A stretch of DNA of 32,285 nt. It comes from Desulfobacterales bacterium. GTDB lineage: Bacteria > Desulfobacterota > Desulfobacteria > Desulfobacterales > G020353555. The position numbers were made by a program, and so were the translations under genes. Within the stretch, counting starts at the first letter, position 1. Every line of letters starts with the position of its first letter. The stretch lies in the NCBI GenBank assembly GCA_020353555.1, contig CP070697.1, forward strand, positions 5,592,258-5,624,542, written 5' to 3'. The notes under the pieces were generated by a model. It saw nothing but the letters and a program-made list of their open reading frames with translations, was not told the DNA's origin and searched no databases. Positions 25,492 to 32,285 of the stretch are shown piece by piece.

Positions 25492-26310
25492 ATGACATCA
25501 CTGCGGCAGGCCCTGACGCTGGAAGACGGCGGTGTGATCAGCCTCGTGGGCGCCGGCGGAAAAACAAGCTTGATGTTCCGGATCGCCCGGGAACTCTCAG
25601 CAAATGGCCAATCCGTTTTGACAACGACCACGACCAAAATGATGATGCCCGAGCGGAGTCAATCGCCGTGCGTGATTTTTGGCGCCGCCGCCGATACGGT
25701 GCTGCACCAGGCGCGGAGTCTTCTCAAGAAAAATCCGCATATGACCGCCGCCGCCGGCAAACTGCAGGACGAGAGGAAGATTGGCGGTTTGCAGCCTGAG
25801 ACCATTGATTTGCTCTGGCAGTCGGGTCTGTTCCGCTGGATTATCGTGGAAGCCGATGGAGCCGCCGGCCGGCCTTTGAAAGTTCCGGCCGACCATGAAC
25901 CGGTGATTCCTGATTGCACCCAATGGCTCATCGGACTGGTGGGTCTGAAGGCCGTCGGCAAAACGTTGAACGAGAGTTGGGTTTTCAGGTCGGGCTTGTT
26001 TGAAAAAATTACAGGGTTACCCCAGGGACAGGCCGTTACGGCCGAAGCCATCGCCATTGCTGTGGTTCATCCCAAGGGGATTATGAAAGGGGCCCCGGCC
26101 CCTGCCCGCCGGCTGGCTTTTTTCAATCAAGCCGACTTGCCTGACATGCTAAAGGCCGCGAGGCGTATTGCCGGCATATTGGTTGGCAAATGCCGAACCG
26201 CCTTGCATCGCGTCGTTATCGGACAGGTCCTTTATGACCCTCCGGTTTTGGAATGCTGGGAGGTTAATCCGAATTCTTCAGGAGGATTCAGTGCGCAACA
26301 TTTACGGTGA
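25492..26310 (+). CDS. yqeC: YqeC-like selenium cofactor protein, P-loop ATPase
   Basis: A 272-aa protein with a P-loop (VGAGGKTSLMF, residues about 19-29), a TTTTTKMM strand near 44-51, and the family signature EADGAAGRPLKVPADHEP near 119-136. These features identify the YqeC family, which occurs with selenium-dependent molybdenum hydroxylases. The precise reaction is unknown; a nucleotide-dependent step in selenium handling is presumed. Its last bases overlap the start of xdhC, so the two are translationally coupled. A 216-base gap separates it from yqeB. Confidence 0.85.
   Translation: MTSLRQALTLEDGGVISLVGAGGKTSLMFRIARELSANGQSVLTTTTTKMMMPERSQSPCVIFGAAADTVLHQARSLLKKNPHMTAAAGKLQDERKIGGLQPETIDLLWQSGLFRWIIVEADGAAGRPLKVPADHEPVIPDCTQWLIGLVGLKAVGKTLNESWVFRSGLFEKITGLPQGQAVTAEAIAIAVVHPKGIMKGAPAPARRLAFFNQADLPDMLKAARRIAGILVGKCRTALHRVVIGQVLYDPPVLECWEVNPNSSGGFSAQHLR
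26280..26293 (+). promoter_or_regulatory. Ribosome-binding site deciding the GTG start of xdhC
   Basis: AGGAGG at 26280-26285 is followed after five bases by GTG at 26291. This choice removes 41 upstream codons that have no similarity to the XdhC family and merely overlap yqeC. Confidence 0.75.
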
Positions 26311-27346
26311 AGTAAATAAATTGTTAACTACCGGCAAAAGATTGGTTTTGGCTCGAATTATCAAACAGGTGGGATCGGCCCCCCGCGCTTTGGGGACGAA
26401 GTTTATTGTCTTGGAGGATGGATCCCAGGTGGGGACGATCGGGGGCGGTTCTCTGGAATATCAGGTGAGTGAAAAGGCGAAGGAAGTATTTCAAAAGGAT
26501 CGTTCATTTGTGCTGCATTTCCGGCTTACTGGTCAGCAGGTCGCTCGGACCGAAATGCTGTGTGGGGGCATTGTGGATGTGTTCTTAGAGCCCCTTTCGC
26601 CGGAGAATTCAACCGCCCTGACCGTCTTTCGTAAAGCAGAGGCATTGGCGGATATGGGGCGCAAGGGAACGCTGTTGACTTTGGTTGCCGAAGGGATTGA
26701 CTCTAAAGCTGAGAAATGCCGCCTCCTGATCACTGAGGATGGTGCCGTAACCGGAAGCATGGGAGACATCCCACCGCTCGAAGCCTCCGATTTACAGCAA
26801 TGGATTCAAGCCCGCAAACCACTGCTGCGCGAACTGCATCCCGGAACGGAGGGGCTGCTCTTATTTGTCGAGCCGATTGAACCCGATGCGGTTCTCTATC
26901 TTTTCGGCGCCGGGCACGTCTCCACTTTTATCGCGCCGCTGGCCAAGATGGTGGGATTCCGCGTCTGTGTGATCGATGATCGCCCGGAATTTGCCAATGC
27001 CGAGCGGTTCCCCAACGCCGATGAGTTCATCGTTTGTCCATTTGCGGACGCATTTCAGCGGATAGCAGTTACCGCGGCATCCTACGTCAGCATTATCACC
27101 AGAGGGCATATTCACGACCGGGAGGTCCTGCGCGCGGCGTTGCAGGCAAATCCGGCCTATATCGGTATGATCGGCAGTCAACGCAAACGCCAGATGATCT
27201 ATCAGTCACTGCTTGACGAAGGAATCGCGCCAGAGAGGCTTGAGCGCGTCTCTTCTCCCATTGGGCTGGAAATAGGGGCGGAAACCCCCGAAGAAATCGC
27301 TGTCAGCATTGTGGCTGAGCTTATCCAGGCCCGCGCGGTGGGATAG
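26291..27346 (+). CDS. xdhC: XdhC/CoxI-family molybdenum hydroxylase maturation protein
   Basis: A 351-aa protein with the XdhC/CoxI N-terminal domain (LVLARIIKQVGSAPRALGTKFIV and GTIGGGSLEYQV) and a C-terminal Rossmann domain (LYLFGAGHVSTFIAPLAKMVG, then IDDRPEFAN and IGMIGSQRKR). XdhC proteins bind the molybdenum cofactor, help to add the essential terminal sulfur, and insert it into the large subunit. In selenium-type systems the same protein may serve with YqeB/YqeC. The GTG start is chosen from the ribosome-binding site; it overlaps yqeC by 20 bases. It is the last gene of the maturation group. Confidence 0.88.
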   Translation: MRNIYGEVNKLLTTGKRLVLARIIKQVGSAPRALGTKFIVLEDGSQVGTIGGGSLEYQVSEKAKEVFQKDRSFVLHFRLTGQQVARTEMLCGGIVDVFLEPLSPENSTALTVFRKAEALADMGRKGTLLTLVAEGIDSKAEKCRLLITEDGAVTGSMGDIPPLEASDLQQWIQARKPLLRELHPGTEGLLLFVEPIEPDAVLYLFGAGHVSTFIAPLAKMVGFRVCVIDDRPEFANAERFPNADEFIVCPFADAFQRIAVTAASYVSIITRGHIHDREVLRAALQANPAYIGMIGSQRKRQMIYQSLLDEGIAPERLERVSSPIGLEIGAETPEEIAVSIVAELIQARAVG

Positions 27347-27442
27347 CCCGCAAATCAAGCCCCGCATACAGTCTGAGCGTTGTGGGGGTCTCGGAGGTTG
27401 AGCTAAGAAATGCGGATTGGCTTACAGCGAAGGGATTAGACC

Positions 27443-27967
27443 ATGGATCTTAGCTTTTTTGAGAAAATGGAAACGCCCGATCTGCGGAATTATATCGCGT
27501 TTCTGTTATGGCACTACCGGGTGATGGATTCCTTCTGGTACCTTTACATTGCTGAGCAATTTGATGAATCTACCGCAGACCACTTGAACGAGAAAGTCTG
27601 GCGCAGAGTGTCGGCCATGGCGGCCAAGGATCTTTTGAGGCGGTTTGAGATCCACGAGCGGGGCTTGGAAGGATTTGTCAAAGCCTTGCGTTTTTGGCCG
27701 TGGTGTATCCTTGTCGGCTATGAGATCGAGGATAAACCGGAGGAGGTCATCATCTCGGTTCCTTCGTGTCCCACCCAGGAGGCGCGACTCAGACGTGGTT
27801 TAGCCGAATATAACTGCAAGGAAATGCATCGCGGCGAATTTGAGGGCTTTGCCCGGGAGATCGATGACCGCATCCAGACGGAATGTCTCTTTGCGCCGCC
27901 GGATAGCCATCCGGAGGATATGTATTGCCAGTGGCGGTTTTTTTTAAAGGAATACGGTCACGGTTAG
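27443..27967 (+). CDS. DUF6125-like protein with four conserved-looking cysteines
   Basis: A 174-aa soluble protein of unknown function, which I place in DUF6125, a family I associate with strict anaerobes such as Desulfobacterota; this assignment is from memory of its pattern. The N-terminal half is helical and aromatic ([24 protein letters not shown]). The C-terminal half holds Cys109, Cys125, Cys148 and Cys162 together with His129 and several acidic residues, including the segments SCPTQEARL and [13 protein letters not shown]. Such spacing could bind a metal or cluster. It follows xdhC by 96 bases but may be independent, and no partner is evident. Confidence 0.7.
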   Translation: MDLSFFEKMETPDLRNYIAFLLWHYRVMDSFWYLYIAEQFDESTADHLNEKVWRRVSAMAAKDLLRRFEIHERGLEGFVKALRFWPWCILVGYEIEDKPEEVIISVPSCPTQEARLRRGLAEYNCKEMHRGEFEGFAREIDDRIQTECLFAPPDSHPEDMYCQWRFFLKEYGHG

Positions 27968-28073
27968 ACTCGGGAATTGATCGCTGGGTACTAGGCTTGC
28001 TTGTTTGCATTTTATGCTGCGGGTGAATACTACCAGACTTTATACGGCCGACGAGGGGCGTGAACCGTCCAAA

Positions 28074-28562
28074 TTAAGAAGTTGGAAATGAAGTCAATTT
28101 GTTCTCCTCATCTACCAGAAGGTAATACTCTTTGCGGCCGCTTACGGTCGTCGAATCCAAAGACCCGTTTAGGTGGTAAACCCAGGCCTCACAATATCCT
28201 TTTTCTGTCACCCCGGCTTTTCTGTCGCCGATGATTCTTGCCTGCAAACCGTTGGATAAAACAAAAACTGGTGTTCGGATGTTATCGGAAGTATCTTTCG
28301 CTCCAATATTAGCCCCATCCCCGGGGTCATGCAAGAGGTCCACATCGTCCGCATCCAGGAAGACATTAATAATTGCCTTGCCCATTCCCCGGGTTTCCGC
28401 TAGGGCGGTCGCATCCAGCACACTCATCCGTGAGTTCTTGTAACCTGAGATGGCGATGCTTGCCACAATAGCTATGATGGCGACGACAACGAACAGTTCC
28501 ATCATCGAAAAGCCACGGTTATCTTTAAGATATGTGAACATTTTAGGTGTTCTTGGGATCAT
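28074..28562 (-). CDS. Type IV pilin-like / pseudopilin protein
   Basis: A 162-aa prepilin. The signature RGFSMMELFVVVAIIAIVAS begins at about residue 16: cleavage by prepilin peptidase would follow the Gly, leaving Phe as residue 1 and Glu at +5, then a hydrophobic helix that anchors the subunit. The start ATG at 28562 is chosen because AGGAG lies just before it; an in-frame ATG 13 codons upstream would overlap the previous gene. The C-terminal domain has one cysteine and is not otherwise recognisable. It could be a major or minor pilin or a type II secretion pseudopilin. The gene is 17 bases from the upstream membrane protein, so the two are one operon. Confidence 0.85.
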   Translation of the reverse strand: MIPRTPKMFTYLKDNRGFSMMELFVVVAIIAIVASIAISGYKNSRMSVLDATALAETRGMGKAIINVFLDADDVDLLHDPGDGANIGAKDTSDNIRTPVFVLSNGLQARIIGDRKAGVTEKGYCEAWVYHLNGSLDSTTVSGRKEYYLLVDEENKLTSFPTS

Positions 28563-28579
28563 TTCGCCGTCTCCTGCGA

Positions 28580-29590
28580 TCAGTTGATGGTGGTTTGCCA
28601 ACTGCCATCCACATGTATCCGAATGTCTCGGCTGTGCGGATATTGAACGTTGCCAAGTCCAATATTTCCTTTAGCGTCTTTCCATACAAGGTATTGACCG
28701 GAATAGGCCGCGACAAGACGGTTCAGGTCGGCCGTTTTTTCTTCGTGGGGCTCCTTGGCGACGGATGCGGTCTTAAATTTTGGGCGGTGGCGGCTGATTT
28801 GAATCCATACCCCGTTTTCATAGATTGTCATTGCGGCGGAGGGCGGATATTGAACATTCCCGAATCCCAACGACCCGTCCTGATTTTTCCAAACCAGAAA
28901 CTTTTCCCCTACATCCTGCACAAACTGCTCTTCTTCCCCCAATTTCTTGGTTGAAACGGGTTCGAATTCATGCAAAGATTCTTTTTCGGAAATAACGGGT
29001 TTTAATGAAGCGTTACGTTCTTCGCTTGAAATTTGACCGTATGTTTGACCAGGAGCAGCTGTCGAGCTGGCGGCGCCAAGAGGGGACTTTGTAGTTGCGG
29101 CAAGGGTGATGCTTGTTTCGGTTTTCTTGCGAAGGGGAGTGATTGTCGTCTTTGCCGGCAGGTGTTTCGGTGTTTGAATCGCTGCCACCACGATATCCGA
29201 TTCTGTTGTCGGCCGCAGGTCCGCCCCAATGGCCGCCGTCATGACGTTATTCCTGCTGTCAGCAACCGTCTTGCTCAGATAAAAATCGTCGCCCCGCACT
29301 TCGTAATTCCACTGCAGTTCTTCAATGAATGCTTGAACAGGCACATAGTCCGGATAAAGAGTAGATAAGCTCTCCGGGTAAGCCCCCTTTTCTTCACGAT
29401 ATTTATTCAGCGCCATGCCCATTTGGGCTAGACCGGCTTTGGGGCTTTTTTGAGCGAGTTCAATCATCCGACTATACTGCCGCGTGTTATGCACATTCAG
29501 GTCTTTCTGACTTTTCCAATGTCGATACATGAAGAAGCCACCGGCCGCCACAACAGCAAGTACGAACACGACAATATACCTTCTATCCAT
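28580..29590 (-). CDS. Membrane-anchored pilin-associated protein with duplicated C-terminal motif
   Basis: A 336-aa protein of unknown function. One membrane helix lies near the N-terminus (about residues 5-21), without the GF-x4-E prepilin site. A segment LNKYREEKGAYPESLSTLYPDYVP (about 61-85) looks like the start of a pseudopilin G globular domain. A Thr/Ala/Lys-rich low-complexity linker spans about 130-200. The C-terminus carries two similar units at about 231-265 and 299-333, sharing LVWK, a glycine pair, GNVQYP, Ile and GxW. The start ATG has GGAGG upstream. The pilin gene follows directly, so a role in pilus or secretion-system assembly or surface binding is plausible. I do not know a named family for the repeated unit. 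Confidence 0.8.
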   Translation of the reverse strand: MDRRYIVVFVLAVVAAGGFFMYRHWKSQKDLNVHNTRQYSRMIELAQKSPKAGLAQMGMALNKYREEKGAYPESLSTLYPDYVPVQAFIEELQWNYEVRGDDFYLSKTVADSRNNVMTAAIGADLRPTTESDIVVAAIQTPKHLPAKTTITPLRKKTETSITLAATTKSPLGAASSTAAPGQTYGQISSEERNASLKPVISEKESLHEFEPVSTKKLGEEEQFVQDVGEKFLVWKNQDGSLGFGNVQYPPSAAMTIYENGVWIQISRHRPKFKTASVAKEPHEEKTADLNRLVAAYSGQYLVWKDAKGNIGLGNVQYPHSRDIRIHVDGSWQTTIN

Positions 29591-29752
29591 CCTATCCTCC
29601 GCGGGTTGTCACGGCATGGGATTCATAAAATACGTTTGAGATAACACCAGCGGCGTGTACATTTGACAATATGTGCTTTTAGGGACATCCTGCCAATCAG
29701 GGTGTCCCAACCCGATAAATGCGACGATTTTTCTAATCGCATTTCCGATGTA

Positions 29753-29768
29753 TGCCAAATTCGTGCCA
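29753..29768 (-). promoter_or_regulatory. Candidate sigma-54 promoter of the pilin operon
   Basis: Read on the minus strand the site is TGGCACGAATTTGGCA. It matches the consensus TGGCACG-N4-TTGCW except for one base, with the essential GG (-24) and GC (-12) correctly spaced. Initiation would be near 29742, about 150 bases before the first gene. Pilin genes of several Deltaproteobacteria and Pseudomonas are sigma-54-dependent, which makes this placement plausible. Confidence 0.55.
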
Positions 29769-29789
29769 AAACTTTGCCAGCAATTGCCA
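29753..29789 (-). repeat. Four helically phased TGGCA direct repeats
   Basis: The pentamer TGCCA (TGGCA on the minus strand) starts at 29753, 29764, 29775 and 29785, spacings of 11, 11 and 10 bases, one DNA turn each. The sigma-54-like site uses the two copies closest to the gene; the others lie immediately upstream of it. Confidence 0.8.
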
Positions 29790-30267
29790 ATAAAAGGATA
29801 TTGGCTTTTATCTTAGATAGTTAACACTAATAATGGTTTACTCAAAAATGGAGGATACTGCTCATCAACGATGCAAGAATCGAAAATTTGGCATCGGTGT
29901 GACATTTTTTGTCACTTGGGGATTTGACGGCTCTTCTTTTACGTCGGTTTCCCCTCAACATCCCGTCGTTAATTGCCCCGCAAGATCAAGCGTGGATTGC
30001 CAGGTTGACACCCAAGGCTCTTTTTGCCATAGAGAGGAATCTCGAATTAAATCCTACGTATTTTCAAATTCAGGGAAAGCTCAAATTTTGACCCCAGTAA
30101 TACAGGGCAAATTTCGAGAATTAATCCCGCTGCGGTGGGAGGGCCTGACACAAGAATTGACAAAAACAGCCATCTCTAAATGGACCCTGCTGGGCAAATA
30201 TGTCTGACGCGGATGACCTGGCGACGACTTGCCGCACGCGCGAAAAAGAGACGCTCCCTAACCGCGT

Positions 30268-31070
30268 ATGCCCCGTATTGGATGGATGAGAAAGACCGAT
30301 CCGATGTCCATTAGAACCGTGCTTGTGGTCAGCATGCTGCTGGTCACCTTCGTGCCCACCACGCTGGCCCAGACCAATCGCAACTATATGCAAACCCTGG
30401 GTTTCGTGACGCATGAACTTAAAGCGCCGCTGGCCGCCATCCAGACGATTATCGCCACGGTTGTCGGCGGCTATGTGGGTAAGGTCCCGGAAAAGGTCGC
30501 CGAATTCCTGCGCAACTGTGAGGAACTTCAGGATATGGTGAAAAACTACCTGGACTTGTCGCGGGCGGAGCGCGGCGAGCTGGCCGCGGCCAAGAAAAAC
30601 ATTGACCTGCGCCAGGATGTCGTGGAACCGAGTGTTGATCAAACGGCGGCCTTCTTCACCTCGCGCCGTATGAATCTTACGGTCGCATGTCCGGAGAAAC
30701 TGCAGGCATTTGCGGATGCCGAACTCGTGCGCATCGCCCTGACCAACTATTTAACCAATGCCGCCAAATATGGCCGCGAAGGGATCCTGGCCAGCATTAC
30801 CGTCCGGGCGGACCAGGGAAACATCTTCGTCTCCGTGCGCAACGACGGTGAGGGATTTACACCGGATGAAGCCAGCCAGTTATTTGAAAAATTCTCCCGC
30901 CTCAAAAACGAAAACACCCGCAACCAGCGCGGCAGCGGTCTAGGCTTTTCCTGGTTAAACGCATACTGGCCCTTCACGACGGCAAAGCCTGGGCGGAATC
31001 GCAACCCGGCCATTGGGCCGCTTTTCATTTCAGCTTTCCGATTGGAGCCGAGGATGCACCGCCCCCATGA
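30268..31070 (+). pseudogene. Remnant of a membrane sensor histidine kinase
   Basis: This is a decayed kinase. A membrane-helix-like start (TVLVVSMLLVTFVPTTLA) runs straight into the dimerisation box MQTLGFVTHELKAPLAAIQ, so the sensor domain and second helix appear deleted. The ATPase domain follows (NYLTNAAKYG as N box, VRNDGEGFTPDEA as G1, LFEKFSR, GSGLG as G2). Right after GSGLG, near 30940, the frame shifts by one base: the plausible continuation LFLVKRILALHDGKAW is found in another frame and ends at TGA 31068-31070. In the unshifted frame the sequence runs on into the RidA gene, creating a false fusion. Confidence 0.8.
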
Positions 31071-31164
31071 GTTTTGCTTTCCGTATTTCAACGCGCTGAG
31101 GTTGCACCAAATCTGTTCAGCGGGTATCATTGCAGTTATTTTCGATAAAAAAAGGAGGTGTGCC

Positions 31165-31632
31165 ATGCCAATCGAAATCAAACTCCAGGAAATGGGCTTG
31201 AAACTTCCACCGGCGATTAAGCCGGTGGCCAATTATGTGCCTGCGGTTCGTGCCGGTAACTTGGTCTTTCTTTCCGGTCACGGTCCCGTGCGGGACGACG
31301 GAAAACTGATAACCGGAAAAGTCGGCGAAGATCTGACTCTCGAGGCGGGCTACCAGGCAGCCAGGCAGGTGGCTCTGGTGCTGCTCGCATCATTGAAAGC
31401 CGAGATCGGGGATCTGGATAAGGTGCAGCGGGTGGTGAAGCTGTTGGGTATGGTCAATTGCACGCCGGACTTCACCGATCAACCCAAGGTCATCAACGGT
31501 GCGTCTGATCTTCTGGTTGCCTTATACGGCGCCAAGGGCCAACATGCACGCTCAGCCGTCGGCATGAACGCGCTGCCTTTGAACATTGCCGTTGAAATTG
31601 AAATGATCGTGGAAGTGGAAGATCAGGCGTAA
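31165..31632 (+). CDS. RidA/YjgF-family protein
   Basis: A 155-aa protein of the RidA (YjgF/YER057c/UK114) family, in the slightly longer form seen in many bacteria. Family segments are AGNLVFLSGHGPVRDDG, LTLEAGYQAARQVALVLLASLKAEIGDL and the C-terminal HARSAVGMNALPLNIAVEIEMIV, which contains the conserved arginine region and the VEIE strand. RidA proteins hydrolyse reactive enamine/imine intermediates; the substrate of this subgroup is not known. The ATG at 31165 has a strong AAAGGAGG upstream and clearly restarts translation inside a longer open frame running on from the kinase remnant. Confidence 0.88.
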   Translation: MPIEIKLQEMGLKLPPAIKPVANYVPAVRAGNLVFLSGHGPVRDDGKLITGKVGEDLTLEAGYQAARQVALVLLASLKAEIGDLDKVQRVVKLLGMVNCTPDFTDQPKVINGASDLLVALYGAKGQHARSAVGMNALPLNIAVEIEMIVEVEDQA

Positions 31633-32140
31633 TGGCGTCCAACAGTTCGATGAAGTTCACGTGCTTGATTCCTACTGCGGCGGCATACCCGAGAAAAAAG
31701 CCTGTGACAACCCCCTCAACTACAAAATAAGCTGGAACTGGGATATGGTCCTGCGGTCTCAAAAGCGGGAGTCAGTGTTCGTCAAAGACGGCCGGCAGAT
31801 CACCATATCGGCCGCCGATCAGCATGAAAACGAAATGATTCATCAGATATCCTTTCCGGAATTGGGGGTATTGGAGGCGATCCCCAACGGCAACGCGGTC
31901 TTTTATGCGGATCTTCTCGGGTTTGGCGCTACCGTCCGACAGGCCGGGCGCTTCGCGTTGCGCTGGCCCGGCCGGTGCGCCTTCTGGCGGCCGCTGAAAA
32001 AATTCGGTTTTCTCTCCGACGAGCCGCTTGCTAAAGGGGACTGCCCCGTCAGCCCCCGTCAGTTCCTGGTTGATCTCATGGCGCCCCAGCTGCAATACCG
32101 CGACGACGAAAAAGACATCGTGGTCATGTATAATGTATAA
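31631..32140 (+). pseudogene. Truncated saccharopine dehydrogenase-like C-terminal fragment
   Basis: Reading from the end of ridA the frame encodes GVQQFDEVHVLDSYCGGIPE and NPLNYKISWNW, which resemble the middle of a saccharopine dehydrogenase/carboxynorspermidine synthase-type protein; later LGFGATVRQAGRFALRWPG fits the same family. About half of the expected 400-plus residues is present. The N-terminal NAD-binding half is missing, the only possible start is an internal GTG at 31661, and the end (IVVMYNV) is cut short by a stop where the family continues. I regard it as a remnant left by a deletion that joined it to ridA. Confidence 0.65.
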
Positions 32141-32285
32141 AATAAGGTGGACTTTTTTTAATATTTAGAATCTCGTCTACAAGCAAATACTCAGAGAAAT
32201 ATAGTTGGGTTGAGTCGGAAGTGGTGAAAGAGGGAAAACCTTTAGAAAAAAACCATAGCCATGAAAGATAGACAATATTTCTTTT
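32141..32285. other. AT-rich window end without a recognisable gene
   Basis: The base composition drops sharply to AT-rich sequence compared with the catabolic cluster. An ATG at 32260 (MKDRQYFF) could begin a gene that continues outside the window, but its ribosome-binding site is poor and nothing can be identified. Confidence 0.4.

Larger units (their letters stand above)
29591..30267. other. Intergenic region of about 680 bases, partly AT-rich
   Basis: The left part (29640-29830) is AT-rich and holds the phased TGCCA repeats and a sigma-54-like site on the minus strand, the probable promoter of the pilin operon. The right part (about 29830-30260) contains open frames of up to 124 codons on the plus strand, but no recognisable motif or good ribosome-binding site. 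It may be decayed sequence belonging to the gene remnants that follow. Confidence 0.5.

Noticed and set aside
26168-26290. Longer N-terminus of XdhC
   Set aside because: These 41 codons overlap yqeC and lack family similarity; the GTG at 26291 has an ideal ribosome-binding site.
29833-30207. 124-codon plus-strand open frame
   Set aside because: No domain, no ribosome-binding site, atypical composition; not supported as a gene.
30268-31632. Apparent 454-aa histidine kinase-RidA fusion protein
   Set aside because: The kinase part leaves its proper frame after GSGLG, and ridA has its own strong ribosome-binding site and start; the fusion is an accident of read-through.

Overview
The window looks like part of a chromosome from an anaerobic, probably sulfate-reducing, Desulfobacterota bacterium (Desulfobacterales-like). 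This rests on the mix of genes: oxygen-independent aromatic/heteroaromatic catabolism through CoA thioesters, a B12 carbon-skeleton mutase, a large HDxNN-type hybrid histidine kinase, selenium-dependent molybdenum hydroxylase accessory genes, and a DUF6125-like protein. The taxonomic call is inference; there is no rRNA or tRNA here.

Layout. (1) 20-1284: an apparently complete IS630-family insertion sequence with terminal inverted repeats and a transposase split over two frames. (2) 1303-4437, minus strand: a CUT1-type sugar ABC importer (binding protein and two permeases) with no ATPase gene in view. (3) 4906-7965: a 1019-aa membrane hybrid sensor kinase (dCache, two PAS, HisKA/HATPase, receiver) behind a good sigma-54 -24/-12 candidate. 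(4) 8355-23495: the central catabolic cluster, ten genes on the plus strand: type III CoA-transferase, GntR/FCD regulator, B12-binding mutase small subunit, mutase large subunit, hydantoinase A and B, PaaK-type CoA ligase, thiolase, then a three-subunit molybdenum hydroxylase (FAD, 2Fe-2S, Mo). (5) 23710-27346: maturation genes for that hydroxylase (MocA-like, YqeB/EF2563, YqeC, XdhC). (6) 27443-27967: a four-cysteine DUF6125-like protein. (7) 28074-29590, minus strand: a pilin-like pair behind an unusual helically phased TGCCA repeat array. (8) 30268-32140: gene remnants (a deleted and frameshifted histidine kinase, a truncated saccharopine dehydrogenase) around an intact RidA-family gene, followed by AT-rich sequence.

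How the genes fit together. The set in (4) matches the enzyme inventory described for anaerobic indole-3-acetate (auxin) degradation in Azoarcus/Aromatoleum. There a Mo dehydrogenase hydroxylates the pyrrole ring to 2-oxo-indoleacetate, an ATP-dependent hydantoinase-like enzyme opens the lactam to (2-aminophenyl)succinate, a CoA-transferase and a CoA ligase form thioesters, a B12 mutase rearranges the succinyl-CoA to a benzylmalonyl-CoA skeleton, and a thiolase finally releases an aminobenzoyl-CoA. A GntR regulator is part of that cluster too, and here a perfect 15-bp GTATAC-type palindrome sits on the promoter of the first gene. The acyl-CoA dehydrogenase, hydratase/3-hydroxyacyl-CoA dehydrogenase and the mutase G-protein chaperone are not in this window. 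The adjoining YqeB/YqeC/MocA/XdhC genes suggest that the hydroxylase here carries a selenium-dependent molybdenum centre.
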